From Verrucomicrobiota bacterium (GTDB lineage Bacteria; Verrucomicrobiota; Verrucomicrobiia; Opitutales; Seribacteraceae): a stretch of 17,546 nucleotides of DNA. The notes beneath the pieces are model-generated. The model was not told where the DNA came from and did no database searches. It saw only the letters and a program-made list of their open reading frames with translations. Both the position numbers and the translations under genes were made by a program. This document shows positions 14,290 through 17,546 of the stretch, one piece after another; the stretch's first letter is position 1, and each line of letters starts with the position of its first letter. The stretch lies in the NCBI GenBank assembly GCA_014382645.1, contig JACNJI010000295.1, positions 1 through 17,546 of the forward strand, written 5' to 3'.

Positions 14290-17200
14290 ATGAGAAAACT
14301 CCTAATCACCCTCGCCCTCAGCTTAACGGCAGGCTCAATCAATGCAGACGAAACCATTGTTTTCAAAAAGGGGGATCGCGTAGTCTTCGTCGGGCCCACT
14401 TTCGTGGAACGAACGGCTCGATTCGGACATCTGGAAACCGCCCTAACTTTGGCAATGCCGGAAAAAGAGCTGATTTTTCGGAACCTCGGCTGGTCGGCAG
14501 ACACGGTCAAGGGAGAATCCAGAGGTTACGAAAAGCCCCAGTCCGGCTACGCCAATCTACTTAGGAGCATTCGCGAGTCCAAGCCCACCCTGCTCTTCTT
14601 AGCTTATGGTCCGGCCGAATCGTGGGAGGTAACCCCGGAAACCTTCGCCGCCAACTACCAAAAACTGCTCAACGATCTAAAAGACCTAGGTGCTCGAAAA
14701 GTTCTCGTCTCTCCCTTTCTGCAGGAGAACTGGGGGCCACCTATGCCCAATCCCACCGCACACAATGAAGACCTACGCAAACATACGGAAATCATTGCAA
14801 AACTAGCGGCAAAAAACGCATTGGCTCACATCTCGCTCATCGACCTGATAAAGCCCGAAGTCGAGAAAGGGAAGCGCCTCACGATGAACTCCCTTCACCT
14901 TGACGACACCGGTTATCGGGCACTCGCCAAGACGTTTCTCGCCAAGCTTGGACTCGTCACCCCTGACCTAAATACCGCCAAGGCCATTCGTCTTCGAGAT
15001 TTAATCCGTGAAAAGAATGCCCTTCACTTTCACAGTTGGCGTCCACAAAACCAGACCTACATTCTCAGCTTTCGCAAGCACGAACAAGGTCGTCACGCCA
15101 AGGACCTTCCAAAGTTCGCTCCTCACATTGCCGAGAAAGAGCAAGTAATTCGCAAACTGCTTCTGACTCCGGAAGAACAAGTCAATCTTCCGGCCAAGCC
15201 AAAACCTCCCTCATGGGAGTCGATAAAACCTTCAAAGGAAGCCCAGTTGGATATGCAGACACTACAAGTGCCCGACGACCTAGAACTGAATGTATTCGCC
15301 TCCGAACCCGCCATAAAAAACCCAGTTCAATCCGCATGGGATGAACGGGGTCGCCTATGGGTCGCCACCGCCGAAAGCTATCCGCACATCGCACCCGGCT
15401 TCGTAATCAATGACAAGATCATCATCCTCGAAGACGTGGATCGCGATGGCGTGGCAGACCGCCGACAGGTCTTCGCCGACGGTCTCCTCATGCCCACCGC
15501 CATACTGCCGGGCCACGGCGGAGTCTACGTAGGAACCTCCACCGAAATCCTGCACCTACGTGATACCGATGGAGATGGGCGAGCAGATGAAAAGACCATC
15601 CTCATCTCAGGACTGGGTACCGAAGACACCCACCACGTTGTTCACAGTCTCCGTCACACCGAGGACGGGAAGGTGGGTTTCAATCAATCCATCTACATCA
15701 ACACTCATATTGAAACTCCATGGGGGGTTCGTCGCCTACTGAAAAGCGGGGTTTGGGCTTTCGACCCCAATACGCACGACATGGAGGTTTTCGCCTATGG
15801 CCTCGTAAATCCATGGGGACATGAAACGGACGAATTCGGCCAATCGTTCCTTACGGATGGGGCCGGCGGGGCGGGCATCCACTACGCCTTCCCGGGCGCA
15901 GCCTACGTCACCTCCGCATATCATAGTCGAGCCGAAGTTCTGCCTGGGCTCAATCCCGGCCAACCCAAGCAATGCGGTCTGACCATCATCAACTCCGGCA
16001 TCTTTCCTGAAAAATACCGAGGACTTCTCGTCACCAACGACTTTCGCGGACACCGCACCATCAGTTTTCGCCTGAGCGAAAACGGATCGGGCTTCTTTTC
16101 GACCCAAAAGGAAGACCTCATTCACGTCGCCTCAAAAGGAACTGATCGACATGGATCCGCGGGGATGTATCGCCCCATTGACATAGATGAGGGTCCCGAC
16201 GGCGCGCTCTATGTCAACGACTGGAGCAACCACATAATCCAGCACGGCGAAGTGGACTTCCACGACAAACGCCGTGACCATGAACACGGCCGCATCTGGC
16301 GTCTGCTACCAAAGGACGCCTCCCGCCCACACCATGCCGACCTCCCCAAAAAGAAGCCTGCGGATTGGTTGAATGCCTTGGCCTCTCCGGAGCTCTATGT
16401 TCGGAGAGTTGCCCGCCGACTCCTCGTAGAAAAAGCAGGGCCCTCGATTCTGCCAAATTTACTCGAAAAAGCACGAGGCACCGATAAAGACGAAACACTG
16501 CTCGAATACCTTTGGACTGCCCGAAGCCTAAGGGCCAAGATTCCCCACGACCTGTTCAAAAGGCTAGCCGAAAGCGAGAATTTCCGTATCCGAGCTGCAG
16601 CCATTCGTCTCGGCTACGACAAACCCGACGCCATCGACGATCCTCATCCCCGCGTTAGACTCGAAGCCATTTGCGCACTCCGTAGCCAAGGCGACCTCAA
16701 GGCCATCGAGACTCTAATCCGAGCAACCGATCACGAAACCGATCGCAACATCGACTTCGCCCTACGGGAAGCACTTCGTCATCTCCGTCCCATCTGGGAA
16801 GGGAAGACCACTTTCGAAAACCACCCCACCCGACTCGCCCGGGTCGTCGCTCTTACCAGAAGCCAAGCACCGCTCGACAGCCTGCTCGCCTCACTCAAAG
16901 CTATGCAGACAGGCGACTCCAAACGCCTGTCCACCCTTCAGGCTCTCGCCACTGCAGGTCAACCCAAGCACCTCGATGCAGTGCTGAACGCCAGTCTCGA
17001 GGAGAATCTCAAAGCTACCGATCGACTCATTCTCCTCAGAAGCCTTCTCGCGACCAAAAAAAACCGCAAGCTGATGCCCGGCAAAGACAGGGGGCGTCTG
17101 GCTAAACTTTTCGAGCACCCCGTGCTTGGTTCGGATGCTCTCAGACTCGCCGCATACTGGAACCTAGCTGGTGCCCAAGAAGTCGCGGTCAAACGCCTCG

Positions 17201-17546
17201 CAGGAGCTTCCGCCGAGGACCTCTTTGCGCTACGCCGACACACGTCCACCCTCGCAGCATTCGGGAGACCCGGCATCGAAAAATTAGTCGCCTTCGCCCA
17301 AGACACGGAAAGCACCGAAGCGGAACTCGCCGCACTCGAAGCTATCGCTCAGGTCGATGCAATCTCAGCTGCGAGGCTCGCTCCGGCTTTTCTGGCAAAA
17401 ATCCCCAACGAAGTCGATGCCGCCCCTCTCTTCGCTCATCTATTACGTTCAGCTGAAGCACCTAAGATTCTTGCCTCGGGCCTAACGGGGAAAACTCTCT
17501 CGGCAAACTCCGCACTCGCAGGCATACGCGCCACCACCACCTCCGG
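14290..17546 (+). CDS. PVC-type exported dehydrogenase-like protein with SGNH-like N-terminal domain and HEAT repeats (3' end outside window)
   Basis: An uninterrupted frame of 1085 codons running off the right edge. A signal peptide (MRKLLITLALSLTAG, cleavage near INA|DE) leads into an SGNH-hydrolase-like domain at about 28-215. Its catalytic blocks are altered: GPT at 35-37 for GDS, GPA at 107-109 for GxN, NSLH at 200-203 for DxxH. From about 318 to 675 comes the L-sorbosone-dehydrogenase-like propeller of the 'putative membrane-bound dehydrogenase' family (VPDDLELNVFASEP, VQSAWDERGRLWVA, YGLVNPWGHETDE, DIDEGPDGALYVNDW). Two Ca-loop-like stretches, DVDRDGVAD (382-390) and DTDGDGRAD (425-433), interrupt it. 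From about 690, Leu/Ala/Arg-rich helical repeats are HEAT-like. Known relatives usually end in a CxxCH cytochrome c; no CxxCH is seen up to the edge. The role is probably periplasmic sugar or polyol oxidation, with the substrate unknown. ATG 14290 is the first start after an in-frame stop at 14224. Confidence 0.85.
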   Translation, partial: MRKLLITLALSLTAGSINADETIVFKKGDRVVFVGPTFVERTARFGHLETALTLAMPEKELIFRNLGWSADTVKGESRGYEKPQSGYANLLRSIRESKPTLLFLAYGPAESWEVTPETFAANYQKLLNDLKDLGARKVLVSPFLQENWGPPMPNPTAHNEDLRKHTEIIAKLAAKNALAHISLIDLIKPEVEKGKRLTMNSLHLDDTGYRALAKTFLAKLGLVTPDLNTAKAIRLRDLIREKNALHFHSWRPQNQTYILSFRKHEQGRHAKDLPKFAPHIAEKEQVIRKLLLTPEEQVNLPAKPKPPSWESIKPSKEAQLDMQTLQVPDDLELNVFASEPAIKNPVQSAWDERGRLWVATAESYPHIAPGFVINDKIIILEDVDRDGVADRRQVFADGLLMPTAILPGHGGVYVGTSTEILHLRDTDGDGRADEKTILISGLGTEDTHHVVHSLRHTEDGKVGFNQSIYINTHIETPWGVRRLLKSGVWAFDPNTHDMEVFAYGLVNPWGHETDEFGQSFLTDGAGGAGIHYAFPGAAYVTSAYHSRAEVLPGLNPGQPKQCGLTIINSGIFPEKYRGLLVTNDFRGHRTISFRLSENGSGFFSTQKEDLIHVASKGTDRHGSAGMYRPIDIDEGPDGALYVNDWSNHIIQHGEVDFHDKRRDHEHGRIWRLLPKDASRPHHADLPKKKPADWLNALASPELYVRRVARRLLVEKAGPSILPNLLEKARGTDKDETLLEYLWTARSLRAKIPHDLFKRLAESENFRIRAAAIRLGYDKPDAIDDPHPRVRLEAICALRSQGDLKAIETLIRATDHETDRNIDFALREALRHLRPIWEGKTTFENHPTRLARVVALTRSQAPLDSLLASLKAMQTGDSKRLSTLQALATAGQPKHLDAVLNASLEENLKATDRLILLRSLLATKKNRKLMPGKDRGRLAKLFEHPVLGSDALRLAAYWNLAGAQEVAVKRLAGASAEDLFALRRHTSTLAAFGRPGIEKLVAFAQDTESTEAELAALEAIAQVDAISAARLAPAFLAKIPNEVDAAPLFAHLLRSAEAPKILASGLTGKTLSANSALAGIRATTTS

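Overview
The window reads as chromosomal DNA of a Gram-negative bacterium of the PVC group, most likely Verrucomicrobiota (Opitutia/Puniceicoccales-like). The strongest clue is the large open frame at the right end. It has a degenerate SGNH/GDSL domain, then an L-sorbosone-dehydrogenase-like 'putative membrane-bound dehydrogenase' beta-propeller, then HEAT-like helices; this architecture is known mainly from Planctomycetes, Verrucomicrobia and Lentisphaerae. Signal peptides, a lipobox and a SurA-like periplasmic isomerase indicate an outer membrane. Recognisable Shine-Dalgarno sites are scarce. The taxonomic call is an inference from gene content, not from a marker-gene tree.

Left part (1-4211, minus strand). 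Four genes run leftward: a cytidylyltransferase-like sugar nucleotidyltransferase, a short membrane-anchored proline-rich protein, a 664-aa exported TPR protein, and a small helical protein with a perfect (PPEPET)6 tail encoded by an 18-bp tandem repeat. Beyond them a separate lipoprotein gene runs off the left edge. None of the last four has a recognised function; most look like envelope proteins.

Middle-left (4212-7049). A 95-bp divergent promoter region separates the cytidylyltransferase from a rightward, overlapping trio: a PseC-like aminotransferase, a GNAT acetyltransferase and an ATP-grasp ligase. Together they look like part of a pseudaminic/nonulosonic-acid or related amino-sugar pathway. 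The condensing synthase, dehydratase and UDP-sugar hydrolase are not in the window, so the pathway is incomplete here.

Middle-right (7125-14203, plus strand). This is a dense housekeeping run: ParA-type ATPase, RNase III (GTGA overlap), a possible 53-aa small protein (TGATG overlap, ending 4 bases before the next gene), Mfd, a SurA/PpiC-type isomerase (20-base overlap with mfd), and RadC after a 116-bp gap. Overlaps suggest translational coupling from parA through the SurA-like gene.

Right end (14290-17546). The PVC-type fusion protein occupies the rest of the window and is cut by its edge. I found no rRNA, tRNA, CRISPR array, transposase or prophage gene. There is no gene-free stretch above 300 bases; the longest gap is 182 bases (218-399).
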